From: Ruminococcus sp.
GTDB lineage: Bacteria > Bacillota > Clostridia > Oscillospirales > Acutalibacteraceae
Length of the DNA stretch: 64,000 nt
Direction of reading: 5' to 3'
NCBI GenBank assembly: GCA_017403985.1
Contig: JAFRDE010000020.1
Coordinates: 203,374-267,373 of the forward strand
How positions within the stretch are numbered: the stretch's first letter is position 1; every line of letters starts with the position of its first letter. Both the position numbers and the translations under genes were made by a program. This document shows, one piece after another, positions 8,669 to 18,669 of the stretch. The notes under the pieces were generated by a model that searched no databases, had not been told where the DNA came from, and worked only from the letters and a program-made list of their open reading frames with translations.

Positions 8669-10004
8669 TGTTTTCCCAATCCCAGTCTAATCTCTCGATA
8701 TCTTCTTCTGTGAGCTCGTCACCCACCTGCACCTCAATAATGTGCAGCTCTGTATCCGCTTTGATAGCATGTTTCGTACCGGGTTTGATATACGCAGAAT
8801 CTCCCCGCGCAATCAACGATACTTTTCCATCGATGATTATTTTTCCGGTACCGCCTACACATGTCCATATCTCTGAACGGTGAGCGTGTCTTTGGTATGA
8901 AATATGCTGTCCGGGGGTGATAATCAGATGCTTTGTAAGGGAATTATTGCCATCCCCCTGAAAGCTGTAATCCAGAACTACATACTCACCCCATACGCGC
9001 TTTTCATACATAGGGCGCTGATCCGATACATAATCCTTCAGCTGATCGCTTTTCGCTTTATCTGCAACCAAAATACCGTCAGGTGTTGCGGCAATCGCAA
9101 GATTATTGACGCCGAGAGCAACCAACGGGATTTGAAGTTCATTAATGATATGTGTGTTTTCACAGTGAGCCGCTACGGCATTCCCCGCAACCTCTTCACT
9201 CATCGCTTCGGTCAAGGTGTTCCATGTTCCGAGATCTTTCCATTCACCGGAAAAACGAAGTACCTGAATATGCGATTCCTTCTCAACTACTGCATAATCA
9301 AATGAAATCTTGGTAAGATTCTCATAATTGCTGAACAACTCCTGATAATTCGCTGTACCAAACACCTTTTCGGCAATAGCCAGCACATATTTCAGCTTGA
9401 ACGCAAATACACCGGCATTCCACAAAGCACCTTGCTCAATATATTCCTGAGCTTTGGCTGCGTCGGGCTTTTCCTTGAAGGTACTAACCGTGCTGATTTC
9501 TTCTTTTGACTCTGGAATAATATATCCGTATTTTTCGCTGGGATAAGTCGGCTCAATGCCCATCAGAACCAGATTGGATTCGCCTTTTTCTGCGCGAGCA
9601 TGCACTTTACTGAGCATGTGAAAATAGTCCGACTCAACATATGGATCGACGGGACAAACTACAACCGCTTCTTCTTCAGGTACACCCTTCACATCGTGAA
9701 GATACGCCGTAGCCAAAGCTATCGCCGGGAAAGTATCTCTTCGGCACGGCTCAATCGAGATACCGACTCTGTCGCCGAGTTGTGCATCAATGGCAGTCAC
9801 TTGATTCTCAGAAGTCGCGATCGTAACCGTTGCATCAGGATCCACTTCACAAATCATACGGTACATCCTCTGCACCATAGATTCATGTGTTCCGTCTGCC
9901 TTTTTGAAAATTTTCAAAAACTGTTTTGAGCGGACTTCATTTGATAACGGCCAAAGCCGTTTTCCCGAACCGCCTGATAATAAAATGATATTCAAGTACT
10001 GCAA
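8658..10004 (-). CDS. manC: mannose-1-phosphate guanylyltransferase
   Basis: Makes GDP-mannose from GTP and mannose-1-phosphate. The N-terminal nucleotidyltransferase signature is LLSGGSGKRLWPLSNEVRSKQF, with FKEKPD further on. The C-terminal cupin (VWGEYVVLDY, ISYQRHAHRSEIWTCVGGTGKI) is the mannose-6-phosphate-isomerase type II domain seen in ManC proteins. At 448 residues it is complete. The start is a TTG. A second TTG three codons in (about 9995) is spaced better from the GGAGG site. It pairs with the mutase downstream. Confidence 0.93.
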   Translation of the reverse strand: MQYLNIILLSGGSGKRLWPLSNEVRSKQFLKIFKKADGTHESMVQRMYRMICEVDPDATVTIATSENQVTAIDAQLGDRVGISIEPCRRDTFPAIALATAYLHDVKGVPEEEAVVVCPVDPYVESDYFHMLSKVHARAEKGESNLVLMGIEPTYPSEKYGYIIPESKEEISTVSTFKEKPDAAKAQEYIEQGALWNAGVFAFKLKYVLAIAEKVFGTANYQELFSNYENLTKISFDYAVVEKESHIQVLRFSGEWKDLGTWNTLTEAMSEEVAGNAVAAHCENTHIINELQIPLVALGVNNLAIAATPDGILVADKAKSDQLKDYVSDQRPMYEKRVWGEYVVLDYSFQGDGNNSLTKHLIITPGQHISYQRHAHRSEIWTCVGGTGKIIIDGKVSLIARGDSAYIKPGTKHAIKADTELHIIEVQVGDELTEEDIERLDWDWENNGL

Positions 10005-10039
10005 TCCTCCAATAAAAAGCTAAATCATATTGTTGCGGG

Positions 10040-11143
10040 TTATTCTTCGATATGATTCTCTAATTGCTCAATCAATTCATTCGCAATATATCCCCAAGAC
10101 ATTTTTTCTTTGCTCTCCTGCATTAACTTCTTTTGTTCCTCAAACAGTCTCGGATCCTCTACGAATTGAATCATTTTTTCTTTTAAATCTTCAGCGTCAC
10201 CCGGTTTTGCAAAAACTCCCACTTCACCGTTAAACAGCTGCTCACGAATACCGCCGGTATCTGTGACCAGAATGGGCGTTTCATAATTGTATGCCATTCC
10301 GATAACGCCGGACTGTGTAGCGTCTATGTAAGGCAACACCACAACCGTGTTCGGCTTGGAGAAAAGATAAGCGATCTCCTCATCGGTGATGTACTTATTC
10401 ATAACAGTGACATTCTTCAACGCAGCATATTCTTCTTCATATTCAGTAAAGTCACCGGAACCCGCCACCGTTAGCTGAACGTCCGGGTATTGCTTCTGCA
10501 ACTCTCCAAACGCTTTTGATAACACGTGGAGTCCTTTATACTTTTCAATACGCCCGAAGTTTAAGAAGTTGATTTTACCGTTCAATTCTTCTTGACTGAA
10601 GCTGCCGGTAAACTCAGGATATTTCATCAAACCGTGGCGCATATAGAAAATGTTGTTTTGGGACTTATGGTAATCCTTTTCGACAATAGGGATAAACTGC
10701 TCTGACAACACCATAATATTGTCCGCTTGTCCCATTAAGTCTTTCACATATTGGCTGACACTCTCGTTAGCACCCGAATGAGGAATTACATCATGCAGAA
10801 TCATGATGTTTTCTTTAACTTTAAAAAACTTCTCAACTATCAAGTTGCGCTTTACGGGATTGGTATACAGCGCAAAGTCAAAACGCATTTTTGAAAACTT
10901 GGAACGGATTTTTAGTCCATTCAAAAGATTTTCAACGTACTTGTTACTGTGAACCTTCCAAATATACAAACATTCTGGTGAAAACGAAGTCTTCCAATCT
11001 TCAAGATTCTCTATCTGTTCAGATATGATAGCGCATACGCCGACACCGTTTTCCTGTAATCCCTGTGCGATATTCAACGATAAGACAGGACCGCTTTCAG
11101 TATTAAAAAACGTTTCGATCAAAATGTTCAAATTATTGCTCAT
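10040..11143 (-). CDS. glycosyltransferase, GT4-like
   Basis: A GT-B enzyme with NFGRIEKYKGLHVLSKAF and VTVMNKYITDEEIAYLFSKP, then VVLPYIDATQSGVIGMAY and TDTGGIREQL. This is the donor-binding half of GT4 retaining glycosyltransferases. I start at the fourth codon of the longest frame (MSNNLNIL) because AAGGA is spaced correctly there. It would add one sugar of the repeat unit at the inner membrane face. Confidence 0.85.
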   Translation of the reverse strand: MSNNLNILIETFFNTESGPVLSLNIAQGLQENGVGVCAIISEQIENLEDWKTSFSPECLYIWKVHSNKYVENLLNGLKIRSKFSKMRFDFALYTNPVKRNLIVEKFFKVKENIMILHDVIPHSGANESVSQYVKDLMGQADNIMVLSEQFIPIVEKDYHKSQNNIFYMRHGLMKYPEFTGSFSQEELNGKINFLNFGRIEKYKGLHVLSKAFGELQKQYPDVQLTVAGSGDFTEYEEEYAALKNVTVMNKYITDEEIAYLFSKPNTVVVLPYIDATQSGVIGMAYNYETPILVTDTGGIREQLFNGEVGVFAKPGDAEDLKEKMIQFVEDPRLFEEQKKLMQESKEKMSWGYIANELIEQLENHIEE

Positions 11144-11241
11144 ATTATTCATCCTTATAGGTTAAGAATAAACTCTTGTTATTCAAAAAAGTATACAGGG
11201 TAGGACCTTTTTCAACATACATCATTATTACAAACGTTTTA

Positions 11242-11793
11242 TCAGATTTGAGATGCAGGAATACCAACAACAGTTTTTCCTGATTCGTTTACCGACTTAA
11301 CAACTACTGCGTTAGCACCAATAATCGTATTATCAGCAATATAAACATCCCCGATTACTGTGGCACCATATCCTACTTCAACGTTTTTCCCAAGTACTGG
11401 GTATACATCTAATGTGCCTTTATTCCCTATACAATTACCGCCATGTAAAATACAATTTTCTCCCACTTTTACATCCGGATGTACTACTATCCCACCACAA
11501 TGCCAAATCGTCAAACCTTTTTCAAAACTATTTGGATAAATCTCAATACCTATTTTTCTGCCGAGCCTATTCTTTCTTCCTTCATAAAACCAAAACAAAT
11601 AGGTATGTAATCGACTGCGTTCGGAATTATTCAAATGATACTCGCTTTTTCTGAGTAATTTTAGGTATTTCTTTAGTACAATACCGCTATATGAACTAAA
11701 TCTATCAACCATCCTATGTTTTAGACTATTGGGAGAATACCAACTGTTATCGAAATCAATATATGCTTTTAAATCTTCTTTTGTTTTTATCAT
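11242..11793 (-). CDS. serine acetyltransferase-like hexapeptide transferase
   Basis: About 183 residues. Hexapeptide repeats run from GLTIWHCGGIVVHPDVKVG to VYIADNTIIGANAVVVKSV, ending GIPASQI. The helical N-terminal region resembles serine acetyltransferases, but homologues in capsule loci act on sugars. The ATG start follows GGTGAT. It differs clearly from the hexapeptide enzymes at 6326 and 18670, so three different acceptors are possible. Confidence 0.8.
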   Translation of the reverse strand: MIKTKEDLKAYIDFDNSWYSPNSLKHRMVDRFSSYSGIVLKKYLKLLRKSEYHLNNSERSRLHTYLFWFYEGRKNRLGRKIGIEIYPNSFEKGLTIWHCGGIVVHPDVKVGENCILHGGNCIGNKGTLDVYPVLGKNVEVGYGATVIGDVYIADNTIIGANAVVVKSVNESGKTVVGIPASQI

Positions 11794-11799
11794 CAATAA

Positions 11800-12804
11800 T
11801 CACCGTAAACTAATTAATCTTTGATATATTCTAACAAAAAAATAGTTTTTAGTTTTATAAGCCATTTGTAATTTTAGCGGAATTATATCACTCAAATAAG
11901 CAAGAGAATCGATAAAAGCTTGTTTATGCATTATTCTGTTGTTATATCTGATTTTCTCAAAATAAGACATTTTGTTTTGCTTATTGAAAGTATTGTTCAT
12001 CACATCACAGTATTTATAGTATACGGTACTATGATACTGTTTCAAAGAAAGTGAATCTGTAATACCCCATTTTCCCATATAATGCTTCAAAACACCTAAA
12101 TAGTATTCTTCAATTGCAAGCAATTCTTTCCTGAACTTCTTATTAAGTGATTCGGTGTTTACATCAAGATAAGTATAGTTTGCAGCGTTAATCACACATA
12201 TTTCTGTATCGCAGACTGAATCCAGGTATTCAAGATTAAAAATGATATCCTCAGCTAAACTAAGTGATTCTATCATTCTAACATTATTCCTTCGAAGAAC
12301 AGAAACATCAAACAGATGAAGACAGGGACTTTGTGCTAAAACCTTGTCTGACAAATCAAAATAATCATCTCTGTTTTTCAATGAATATTCTTCGCTTTCA
12401 GAATACACATATTTTGTGTTGTTCTGAGAATTACATTCAAATCCACACCAAATATGTCCTACATCTGGATATTTTTCTCTTGCCTCTATAAAATCAGAAA
12501 CATAATTTGGAGTTACCTGATCATCACTATCAATAAAAACAAGATACTTTCCGTTAGCGAAGTCAATTCCCAGGTTGCGAGCGCAAGATACGCCGCCATT
12601 AGGTTTATGAATTACAAAAACTGGGAACCTTTTGGCTGATTGTGCAACCACATCACAAATCTGGGCGCTGGTATCAGTAGAACCATCATCAACCAATATG
12701 ACTTCGATATTTTGGTATTTCTGATTCAAAACGCTCTCAAAACAAGCTCGAAATCTTTCATTAGTATTAAATACTGGGATAACCACTGATACTAAGCCGG
12801 TCAT
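11800..12804 (-). CDS. glycosyltransferase family 2
   Basis: A GT-A enzyme starting VSVVIPVFNTNERFRACFESVLNQ with VILVDDGSTDTSAQICD and the DxD-type FIDSDDQVTPNYV. These are the nucleotide-sugar and metal sites of GT2. AAGGAGA supports the ATG. It starts four bases inside the end of the next upstream gene, so it is translationally coupled. The C-terminal part (tyrosine- and lysine-rich) carries acceptor specificity that cannot be read. Confidence 0.88.
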   Translation of the reverse strand: MTGLVSVVIPVFNTNERFRACFESVLNQKYQNIEVILVDDGSTDTSAQICDVVAQSAKRFPVFVIHKPNGGVSCARNLGIDFANGKYLVFIDSDDQVTPNYVSDFIEAREKYPDVGHIWCGFECNSQNNTKYVYSESEEYSLKNRDDYFDLSDKVLAQSPCLHLFDVSVLRRNNVRMIESLSLAEDIIFNLEYLDSVCDTEICVINAANYTYLDVNTESLNKKFRKELLAIEEYYLGVLKHYMGKWGITDSLSLKQYHSTVYYKYCDVMNNTFNKQNKMSYFEKIRYNNRIMHKQAFIDSLAYLSDIIPLKLQMAYKTKNYFFVRIYQRLISLR

Positions 12805-13736
12805 CGGTTAAGTCTCCTTTTCCTATACCAGTTGTAAATTGGATAGAATAGAAATGATAAATATTTTTTTACCGTTCGATTAGGCTTGTAATCAAAATAG
12901 ATTTCCTTATACTTTCGAGTAATGTTTTTATCATCAAAAGCTCTGATATGTTCCATATACTCGATCCCCAATACTTTTAAATCAATCGGCAAGTATCTTT
13001 CTTTACAAAACCAGTACCTATCAATTACTGCTTGATAAGCATCAACTTTCGTTTGTCTGTTTTGTGTATGTATAATACCTGAAGATCTAATAAGATAAAA
13101 GTATAGTTTTTCAGGGAAAAAGAATACTCTGCCACTTAGGTAGAAAACTTTGTGAATGATATATTCGTCCTCGTGAATCTTTCCGACATCAAAACGCAAA
13201 CTTTGAAATAGTCGCTTTTTATATAACTTATTCCATGCAGGATGCACCCTCCATTCACGATGCATCGTTTCAAACAAAGTAACTTTTTCTGATATAAGCC
13301 CCAACGGCGGGAACGAATCCGGTTTATTTATATCATTACCGTCGGAATCGACATTCAGAAAATCGCACACCACAAGATCCGCATCATTCGATTCGGCGCT
13401 GTCTAACAACCTTTCAACATATAAATCTGAAATTGTATCATCACTATCAACAAAGCATATCCATTCACTATCGCTACACGCCAACGCCCAGTCGATTCCG
13501 GAATTGCGTGCGGCGGACAAACCCCCGTTCATTTGGTGGATCACATAGACAGGAATCCCATACGTATCTTGAGAAGCAGCAAATTCATCACACATTATGC
13601 CGCTTGCATCTGTAGAACCGTCATCAACAAGGATGATTTCTATATCTCTGAATTTCTGTCCCATAATACTTTCTAAGCAATTGCTTAGGTATTCTTCTAC
13701 TTTGTAAATTGGCACTACTATCGAAACCGATGCCAT
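12801..13736 (-). CDS. glycosyltransferase family 2
   Basis: GT2 with SVSIVVPIYKVEEYLSNCLE, IILVDDGSTDASGIMCDEF and CFVDSDDTISDLYV, then an ED-containing helix (VGKIHEDEYIIHKVFY) typical of the EpsJ/CpsI group. The MASVSI start is chosen over one five codons earlier because GAGGAG lies seven bases before it. Neighbouring genes overlap or nearly so, which supports one transcript. Confidence 0.88.
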   Translation of the reverse strand: MASVSIVVPIYKVEEYLSNCLESIMGQKFRDIEIILVDDGSTDASGIMCDEFAASQDTYGIPVYVIHQMNGGLSAARNSGIDWALACSDSEWICFVDSDDTISDLYVERLLDSAESNDADLVVCDFLNVDSDGNDINKPDSFPPLGLISEKVTLFETMHREWRVHPAWNKLYKKRLFQSLRFDVGKIHEDEYIIHKVFYLSGRVFFFPEKLYFYLIRSSGIIHTQNRQTKVDAYQAVIDRYWFCKERYLPIDLKVLGIEYMEHIRAFDDKNITRKYKEIYFDYKPNRTVKKYLSFLFYPIYNWYRKRRLNR

Positions 13737-13747
13737 AATACAACTCC

Positions 13748-14797
13748 TCAATCATTTACGATATCAGTAATATACTTCTTCAATTCTGCATAATACGGTT
13801 GCAAATTAGTATTATCATAATAAAATCGCCGATTAGGAATCTTGTTGACAAGTTGTATAAGACTTTCTTCCTTTTCAGCAAGGATTATATACTCAAGGTG
13901 CTTAATCCACTCATAAGACCCTTTAACCTTATGGCTTTTACTATTAATCACAATACAGGGCGTCCCTGTAATCGCGCAAAAAATCATCCCATGCAATCTG
14001 TCAGTTACAACAAGCTCGGAGGAAATAAACTCGTTAAGCTTTTCCGTGATTGCCTCATTGCGCTTTTCGATAGGAATATAATCCATTCCATCAATATCCG
14101 TGATTTTTACATTTCCATTAAAAATACTCTCGGCTTCACTTTTATATCTTTCATATTCTTCAGGCTTTAATGTCTTTTCTTTATCGTTTCTAAAACAAAT
14201 AAGACAACCGTTTCGTGGTTGTTCTTTTTTGCTCTTATCTTTAGATAAAACTATATCCGGCATTAATACAACATCGTTATACAGATGACAAACTAAGTCA
14301 AAGGAAATCCTTTCACGAGCACAGAATTTTATATGTTGATGGCTGTTGAATACTTCCACAGATCTTTTTAACCTATTTTGTCCTTCCGGCGTATTATTAT
14401 AATAAAAAGTATTGGGAAAACATAGGATTCTTGAGTCAGGAATCTTTACGATGATTCTTCTGAACATATCATCTAATTCCGGCCAAAGCGTTCCAAAATA
14501 ACCTCCACCATGAACAAGAATATTTCTTTCGTTTAATATACTAATTGAATGAATTTTTTCAAGCATCAGCAAATCAACAACTGTAACTTCAATATACTTA
14601 ATATTCATTTCTACCAATAATTCAGTCGTTACCTTTGCGATCGCTTGATCCCCAATATTTCCATGAACTGGTGTCATAATGAATAGTAATGTTTTTTTAT
14701 CAGATAACTGTATTCTTTTTTTTAGTTCAAAAATATTCTTCCATAGGGTTTTCCATTCATAGAATCTTCCATGAATTCGTCGTAAGCCGCTTAGCAC
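13748..14797 (-). CDS. polysaccharide pyruvyl transferase family protein
   Basis: About 349 residues with MTPVHGNIGDQAI near the start, LVHGGGYFGTLWPE in the middle and VVTDRLHGMIFCAITGTPCIV near the end. These are the hallmarks of the family (CsaB/WcaK-like) that transfers pyruvate ketals from PEP to sugars. The frame extends further upstream, but GGAGG lies seven bases before a GTG at 14797. That GTG overlaps the stop of the ABC ATPase gene (GTGCTAA), so I take it as the start. Confidence 0.85.
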   Translation of the reverse strand: MLSGLRRIHGRFYEWKTLWKNIFELKKRIQLSDKKTLLFIMTPVHGNIGDQAIAKVTTELLVEMNIKYIEVTVVDLLMLEKIHSISILNERNILVHGGGYFGTLWPELDDMFRRIIVKIPDSRILCFPNTFYYNNTPEGQNRLKRSVEVFNSHQHIKFCARERISFDLVCHLYNDVVLMPDIVLSKDKSKKEQPRNGCLICFRNDKEKTLKPEEYERYKSEAESIFNGNVKITDIDGMDYIPIEKRNEAITEKLNEFISSELVVTDRLHGMIFCAITGTPCIVINSKSHKVKGSYEWIKHLEYIILAEKEESLIQLVNKIPNRRFYYDNTNLQPYYAELKKYITDIVND

Positions 14798-16068
14798 TCG
14801 GAAACCTCCAAATCTCCATTTGTCACATTGCCCCACCATCGTGAGTTCCATGGCATTCCGTGATTAAAATCTGCATCTGCTTTTATCGTTATTTCTGCTA
14901 TATCCCTAAGCACATCAAGATTATTATCCACATTCATTGATCCTACTTCATATAACACAAAGGTAAATGTATACTTGCCGGGAACAACATTACCTGTATC
15001 CATTTCAAGAGAATAAGAGCTTTTTTGTCTTCCTTCTAATCCAATGGTATTATGGGTTGACGACATTGTTACAACATTACCACTCGCTGATTTCATTATA
15101 ATCCGTAACAAAAAGTCATAATGCTTATTACTCCTGTTTTCAACATCGATTTGAAACTTCATATTGTTGCCAAATGCCATAATCCCGGTGGAATTATTCA
15201 TATCTATTCTAGTTATTACCGGAACGTTTGGTGCAGATAATTCTCTGATCTCATCAGTCACAATTATTTCTTTTTCAAAATTATGTTTTCGTCCAAGATA
15301 AAGATTGATTGCTTCCTCAACATCGCCGTCAAACACTACTTGTCCATGACTCAATACAATACATCTCTCACACAATTGTCTGATTGTGTTCATATTATGT
15401 GATACATAAAGGATAGTTCTTCCTTCTTTAGCAGATACCTGATTCATTTTCTCCAAACACTTATTCTGGAACGCCATATCGCCGACAGCCAAAACCTCAT
15501 CCATAATCATAATCTCAGAATCCAGATGTGCCGCAACAGAGAACGCCAATTTAACATACATGCCGGAAGAATAGCGCTTCACAGGCGTATCAATAAACTG
15601 ACGACACTCAGAAAAATCGATGATTTGCTCCATTTTTGAATCGATTTCTGCCTTCGTCATGCCGAGAATAGCGCCGTTCATATAGATATTTTCACGTCCG
15701 CTCAGTTCAGGATGGAAGCCTGTACCGACCTCCAACATAGAAGCGATACGTCCGTTCATCTCAATCGAACCAGTGCTGGGGGCGGTGATTTGTGAGATCA
15801 GCTTCAGCAGCGTACTTTTACCGGCGCCGTTATGTCCGATAATACCGACACGCTCTCCTTCGTTTACAGTGATATTGATATCACGCAGGGCATAGAATTC
15901 CTCGCCAGTATGTGCCTCTGCTTTACTGTTAACTACTTTTGTGGGATCCTCAAGCCCCTTTCGTGCAGCTCTTCGGCGCTGCAACTCATCACGCAGAGTC
16001 GTACCGCCGATCATGCCTAACCGGTATTTTTTTGAAACATCTTTTATTATCAGAATTTCATTACTCAT
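14791..16068 (-). CDS. wzt: polysaccharide ABC exporter ATPase with C-terminal glycan-binding domain
   Basis: ATPase of a Wzm/Wzt (TagH-like) exporter. The Walker A is GHNGAGKST (residues 78-86), the signature is KRYSSGMYVKLAFS, and Walker B is IMIMDEVLAVGD. About 150 residues after the ATPase form a beta-rich extension (from about 285). In Wzt proteins this domain recognises the modified end of the glycan before export. Its presence suggests export depends on a terminal modification. The gene pairs with the permease immediately upstream. Confidence 0.9.
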   Translation of the reverse strand: MSNEILIIKDVSKKYRLGMIGGTTLRDELQRRRAARKGLEDPTKVVNSKAEAHTGEEFYALRDINITVNEGERVGIIGHNGAGKSTLLKLISQITAPSTGSIEMNGRIASMLEVGTGFHPELSGRENIYMNGAILGMTKAEIDSKMEQIIDFSECRQFIDTPVKRYSSGMYVKLAFSVAAHLDSEIMIMDEVLAVGDMAFQNKCLEKMNQVSAKEGRTILYVSHNMNTIRQLCERCIVLSHGQVVFDGDVEEAINLYLGRKHNFEKEIIVTDEIRELSAPNVPVITRIDMNNSTGIMAFGNNMKFQIDVENRSNKHYDFLLRIIMKSASGNVVTMSSTHNTIGLEGRQKSSYSLEMDTGNVVPGKYTFTFVLYEVGSMNVDNNLDVLRDIAEITIKADADFNHGMPWNSRWWGNVTNGDLEVSEC

Positions 16069-16095
16069 GATTTTTCTCCATATTTGGGATAATTA

Positions 16096-16956
16096 TCAAA
16101 CCGTATCCATAAATGTCCGTTCAACCTTATTGAACTTAAAGATACCAATCAAAGTGAGTATGATTGTAACGATCAAACTGACAATAATCGCGGGAGGATC
16201 AATGCTCCCCGCCTCGGGTCCCAAAAAGCCATATCTGGCTAATTCTATCACAGGTGTCATTGGATTAAAACGAGCGATCCAATAAAGGGGACCTGTGCCG
16301 AAAAGCTTCAAAGAATACGCAACCGGAGTTCCGTACATCCACAGGGACACACCAAATCCCACTAAGAATTGTAAATCACGGTATTTGGTCGTTAATGATG
16401 AGATAATTATTCCGACGCCAAAACCAAGCGCTGCCATTTCGACAACCAAAAGCGGGTATGCCAGCGCCCAAAGATTGATTTTGATAGAGTATCCGGGAAT
16501 AAACAAATAAATCACCAAGAATACGATAAACATAACAAATTGGATGCCAAAACTGATAAGCTGACTTAAAACCGTCGAAATAGGCATACACAGTCTGGGG
16601 AAATAAACCTTGCCCATTGTCCCGCTGTTCGCGATAAATGTATTTGACGTGTTTGTCAAACAGCCGGCAAAGTAACCCCATGTAATATTTCCGCACATAT
16701 AAAAGAGAAACGTCGGTACGGCACCGCAGTCCGCTAATCCCGCCACATTACCAAAAACAAAGGTAAAGACAACTGTTGTCAACAGCGGCTGAATCACCGC
16801 CCAAGCGGGACCTAAAATCGTTTGCTTATACTGAGATACAAATGTCCTTTTTACTAAAAGGAATATCAGATCCCGATATTTCATAACCTCTCTGAGATTC
16901 AGTCTTAAGCCCTTTTCCTCAGCCGATATTTTCTTGTAATACTTTGATTGCTCCAT
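16096..16956 (-). CDS. wzm: polysaccharide ABC exporter permease
   Basis: 286 residues with six hydrophobic segments. The ABC-2 polysaccharide signature is visible: YRDLIFLLVKRTFVSQYKQTILGPAWAVIQPLL near the N-terminus and RYGFLGP near the C-terminus. It forms the membrane channel for the ATPase encoded 27 bases downstream. Together they export a complete lipid-linked glycan, or a teichoic-acid-like polymer, across the membrane. Confidence 0.9.
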   Translation of the reverse strand: MEQSKYYKKISAEEKGLRLNLREVMKYRDLIFLLVKRTFVSQYKQTILGPAWAVIQPLLTTVVFTFVFGNVAGLADCGAVPTFLFYMCGNITWGYFAGCLTNTSNTFIANSGTMGKVYFPRLCMPISTVLSQLISFGIQFVMFIVFLVIYLFIPGYSIKINLWALAYPLLVVEMAALGFGVGIIISSLTTKYRDLQFLVGFGVSLWMYGTPVAYSLKLFGTGPLYWIARFNPMTPVIELARYGFLGPEAGSIDPPAIIVSLIVTIILTLIGIFKFNKVERTFMDTV

Positions 16957-16977
16957 ATTGCACCTTGTTTAGTTCGA

Positions 16978-17601
16978 TTATTGATTCAGAAATGAAACAT
17001 AGTCATAATCATCGATATATCTACGTTGCCAAAAAGAAGGCTTGGGATCAGTGATTATACCCATTTCAGATTCATTCTCAAATCCTTTAATATATTGCGA
17101 ACAGCCTAATTTGGGATAATTCAAATGTGTAAAAAGCACTTTGTTTTTGTACGGAAGCTCATCAAATTGCTTCATAATGTCTTCATTACAATCTTCTATC
17201 TCGGTCATCATCAAATAAATATTATTGTAATCGATCCGCTTCTTTCGTTCGTCCCACTTTCCCTTCGCTTCCGAAAAGCTGCGGTAATGCATAAAGAACA
17301 CTTTGATATCACCCAGCATTCCAACAGGATAAGGTAGTTCACTTTCTATCTCAACCACTTCTAATTCCAAATAATAATGCAAATTAGATACAAACTTAAG
17401 ATAGTCCGACGCCTTGAAAAACAGATTCACTGTCGGGCTCCGAAACTGTTGTCCCAAATCATGGCTAATAACCCCTCCGACACAATTATTCGAAATAATC
17501 GTCGGATTCTGATGAATTAGCCTTTTCCTTTTATTATTTAGATAGATTGTATGTTCAATGTTTTTTATTTTATTGAAAGCTTTTGTAAAGAATACTGACA
17601 T
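16978..17601 (-). CDS. DUF1919 family exopolysaccharide protein
   Basis: 207 residues, soluble. NPTIISNNCVGGVISHDLGQQFRSPTVNLFF is the typical start of DUF1919 proteins, which are common in exopolysaccharide loci and have no firmly established activity. A later PYKNKVLFTHLNYP is also in keeping. It may be a transferase acting on the glycan, but that is context only. Confidence 0.72.
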   Translation of the reverse strand: MSVFFTKAFNKIKNIEHTIYLNNKRKRLIHQNPTIISNNCVGGVISHDLGQQFRSPTVNLFFKASDYLKFVSNLHYYLELEVVEIESELPYPVGMLGDIKVFFMHYRSFSEAKGKWDERKKRIDYNNIYLMMTEIEDCNEDIMKQFDELPYKNKVLFTHLNYPKLGCSQYIKGFENESEMGIITDPKPSFWQRRYIDDYDYVSFLNQ

Positions 17602-17626
17602 AACATCTTCCTTTTAGTATACATTA

Positions 17627-18628
17627 CTATTCAATACCTTTTAGAATGCGTAATTTGCAACACAAATACAAATTGATTTTAGCCAAATAATAATACTTCT
17701 TCATACCGCCCTGCGCATCTTTAATGTTTTTGAATGTCAGATGACTCTTTCTTTTATATTCTCTGACAACTGAAATTGCATGTCGTTTTTCGTCTCCAGA
17801 CATATATTTAATAACGCACTGCAACGCATATATACATGAACCAAACAAATCCAATTTAGCCTTTTGCGATAATTCGGGATGATTCTTTTCAATATACAAC
17901 TGTCGATTCCATTTTCCTTCCAAATAATCCAATCTTCGCAAGTTATATCTCTGCCCCATAATACTGGATTCTCTTTGAAGATAGAAATACATAGTCTTGT
18001 TGATTTTTGTGATTCTTTCAGCTTGTCCGAAGATCTGGTATGTCCAAAAAACATCTTCATGCTGTTTGCCAACAGCAAATGTCACATCGCGAATTACATC
18101 TCGTTTATATATTTTATTCCATACATGTTGATGGAAGATTTGTTCATCAATCAACGCAGATAATCCCTCAGAAGCAGAATAGTCATTTACATCCAAATCA
18201 TCATGATACTCATCATATTCTCCATTTTCAAAGAACTTGCATACATTGCATTCAACAATATCGCTCTTGTGTTTCAATGCGGTAGATAATAAAGCTTCGT
18301 AAAAATCCTCAGAAATATAATCGTCACTGTCAATAAAACTAATAAACTCTCCGTCAGCAATTTTCAAACCGTAGTTTCTTGCATCCGATAATCCTCCGTT
18401 AATCTTATGTATTACACTAATCCGATCATCTTTTTCCATCCATTCATCACACTGACTCGCACAATCATCAGGGGAACCGTCATCTACAAGGATGACCTCT
18501 ATGTTGGTGTAACTCTGATTCATCAACCTTGTAACGCATCTGTTAAGATAATTATTCACCTTATATACTGGTACAATAATACTGATAAGAGGTTGTTTTT
18601 TGTTATTCAAATCCAAGTTCATCATCAT
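17627..18628 (-). CDS. glycosyltransferase family 2
   Basis: GT2 with LISIIVPVYKVNNYLNRCV, VILVDDGSPDDCASQCDEW and SFIDSDDYISEDFY. The downstream KQHEDVFWTYQIFGQAE places it with the EpsJ-like group that adds hexoses to lipid-linked intermediates. It is 333 residues and complete. It lies between the DUF1919 gene and a hexapeptide acetyltransferase gene. Confidence 0.88.
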   Translation of the reverse strand: MMMNLDLNNKKQPLISIIVPVYKVNNYLNRCVTRLMNQSYTNIEVILVDDGSPDDCASQCDEWMEKDDRISVIHKINGGLSDARNYGLKIADGEFISFIDSDDYISEDFYEALLSTALKHKSDIVECNVCKFFENGEYDEYHDDLDVNDYSASEGLSALIDEQIFHQHVWNKIYKRDVIRDVTFAVGKQHEDVFWTYQIFGQAERITKINKTMYFYLQRESSIMGQRYNLRRLDYLEGKWNRQLYIEKNHPELSQKAKLDLFGSCIYALQCVIKYMSGDEKRHAISVVREYKRKSHLTFKNIKDAQGGMKKYYYLAKINLYLCCKLRILKGIE

Positions 18629-18669
18629 AGCTCCTATGACAGCGTATCGAATAGAATTATTGACTTCAA